A stretch of 64,000 bases of DNA. It comes from an uncultured Chloroflexota bacterium (lineage in GTDB: Bacteria > Chloroflexota > Dehalococcoidia > Lucifugimonadales > CAJXCD01). Under the pieces are notes generated by a model that searched no databases, was not told the origin of the DNA, and was given only the letters and a program-made list of their open reading frames with translations. The position numbers were made by a program, and so were the translations under genes. Below are positions 63,401 to 64,000 of the stretch, piece by piece. The stretch lies in assembly GCA_913051545.1 (NCBI GenBank), contig CAJXCD010000005.1, forward strand, positions 34,549 to 98,548. The letters are read 5' to 3'. Position 1 is the first letter of the stretch. Every line of letters begins with the position of its first letter.

Positions 63401-64000
63401 TCAAAATTAGGGGCGGTTTTAGTAGATTGCAAGGCCGGCCACTGCAAAGATGGGAGGGATGCTCCAAAATTATCAGTTTCTATTGTAGATAAATGGTTTA
63501 AATCTATTGGCTTTCCACTCGCAACTTGTGTAGCCATATAATCCATGGCATTAAAATGCATATTTGGATGCAATGGAAAGTCAGCACCCTGAGCCGCAAC
63601 CATATCAGTTACAGCCTTTAGCGATAGCTTGGCGGATTTAGCTTCGGCTCTACTACTTCTAATTTCAATAGGAGCATCAATTAATTCGTCTGTAACTCCT
63701 ACGAAATGTTCATCTATAAAAGCTCTTCCTTGCTTGTCTCGTATTTTAGATAATCCTTTTGCTAAATCAACGCCGGTATTCGCAGCACCTTCGTTTCCAG
63801 CCAAACCCTGTATCATATCTTCGAACATTCTTCCTCTAACCTGAGGAAATCCTACTTCATCTAATTTAAAATTTGTATCTCCAGAGATGCTGCCGAATGT
63901 GCTGTTAGCTATTTGTTCTACGCTATTTCTGTAATGTTCTTTAACTTTTTCATTAAATTTATCGGCAACCTGTGGATTTAGAGAAATTAATCTTTCGCCT
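63397..64000 (-). CDS. Unknown protein, C-terminal part (runs off window)
   Basis: The frame is open from the right edge to the stop at 63397, about 200 codons, so the apparent ATG at 63828 is probably internal. The visible part starts GERLISLNPQVADKFNEKVK, continues KEHYRNSVEQIANSTFGSIS and DEVGFPQVRGRMFEDMIQGL, then DLAKGLSKIRDKQGR and MHFNAMDYMATQVASGKPID. It looks soluble and partly helical. I do not recognise the family. It is translationally coupled to the methyltransferase gene. Confidence 0.6.
   Translation of the reverse strand, partial: GERLISLNPQVADKFNEKVKEHYRNSVEQIANSTFGSISGDTNFKLDEVGFPQVRGRMFEDMIQGLAGNEGAANTGVDLAKGLSKIRDKQGRAFIDEHFVGVTDELIDAPIEIRSSRAEAKSAKLSLKAVTDMVAAQGADFPLHPNMHFNAMDYMATQVASGKPIDLNHLSTIETDNFGASLPSLQWPALQSTKTAPNFE

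Overview
This window is AT-rich, densely packed bacterial chromosome with short intergenic gaps, mixed strands and encoded tRNAs. Gene content points to a member of the Chloroflexota, most plausibly a marine SAR202-type lineage. This is inferred from a full alternative complex III cluster, a split ActB, a WPDxxLGCP-type module fused to HflC, a small Cys/His protein that I recall from this phylum, and many catabolic dehydrogenases, dioxygenases and isomerases. No 16S gene is present, so the taxonomic call is tentative. I see no mobile element, phage gene or CRISPR array.

Layout. 1-6 kb: NAD synthesis (nadC partial, nadA), miaB, tRNA-Ser, a DUF47-Pit phosphate uptake pair with an attenuator-like leader, and moaDE. 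6-14 kb: acetyl-CoA synthetase, then a four-gene forward run (gamma-glutamyltransferase family, 2-hydroxyacid dehydrogenase, S9 peptidase, sugar isomerase-like TIM barrel). 14.2-14.4 kb: tRNA-Phe and tRNA-Gly. 14.6-22 kb: the most unusual part, a forward array of DUF1501, DUF1800, NHL propeller, second DUF1800, second NHL propeller and a third, divergent propeller. All lack an evident export signal, and a 15-bp perfect palindrome lies upstream. 22-31 kb: MFS transporter, methyltransferase, aldo/keto reductase, membrane-anchored nuclease-like protein, PhyH dioxygenase, CxxS glutaredoxin, KDG-kinase-like PfkB protein, ComB-like phosphatase, ispH and an aminotransferase. 31-37 kb: nadE, a decayed gcvT, a MidA-type methyltransferase, a small Cys/His protein, citrate synthase and a DtxR-type regulator.

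37-45.6 kb: an eight-gene reverse operon encodes alternative complex III, a quinol:electron-acceptor oxidoreductase. Its order is small membrane protein, pentaheme ActA, MopB-like ActB1, iron-sulfur ActB2, a NrfD-like protein, ActC, ActD and lipoprotein ActE. It has a good promoter at its head and a divergent hydroxyacid dehydrogenase gene beside it.

45.8-64 kb: GarR/HIBADH-type dehydrogenase, thiolase, a thiamine ABC transporter (thiBPQ) controlled by a TPP riboswitch with an intrinsic terminator, rsmG, a flippase-like membrane protein, hflK/hflC, a conserved hypothetical, DUF503, tRNA-Pro, a GH32/43-like propeller, an NAD-dependent epimerase, an unknown protein, an MscS channel, a phospholipid-methyltransferase-like protein, and an unknown gene running off the right edge.

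The genes together describe an aerobic or microaerobic heterotroph that oxidises acetate and organic acids through acetyl-CoA and citrate synthase. It feeds quinol to ACIII, makes its own NAD, and imports thiamine when TPP is low.
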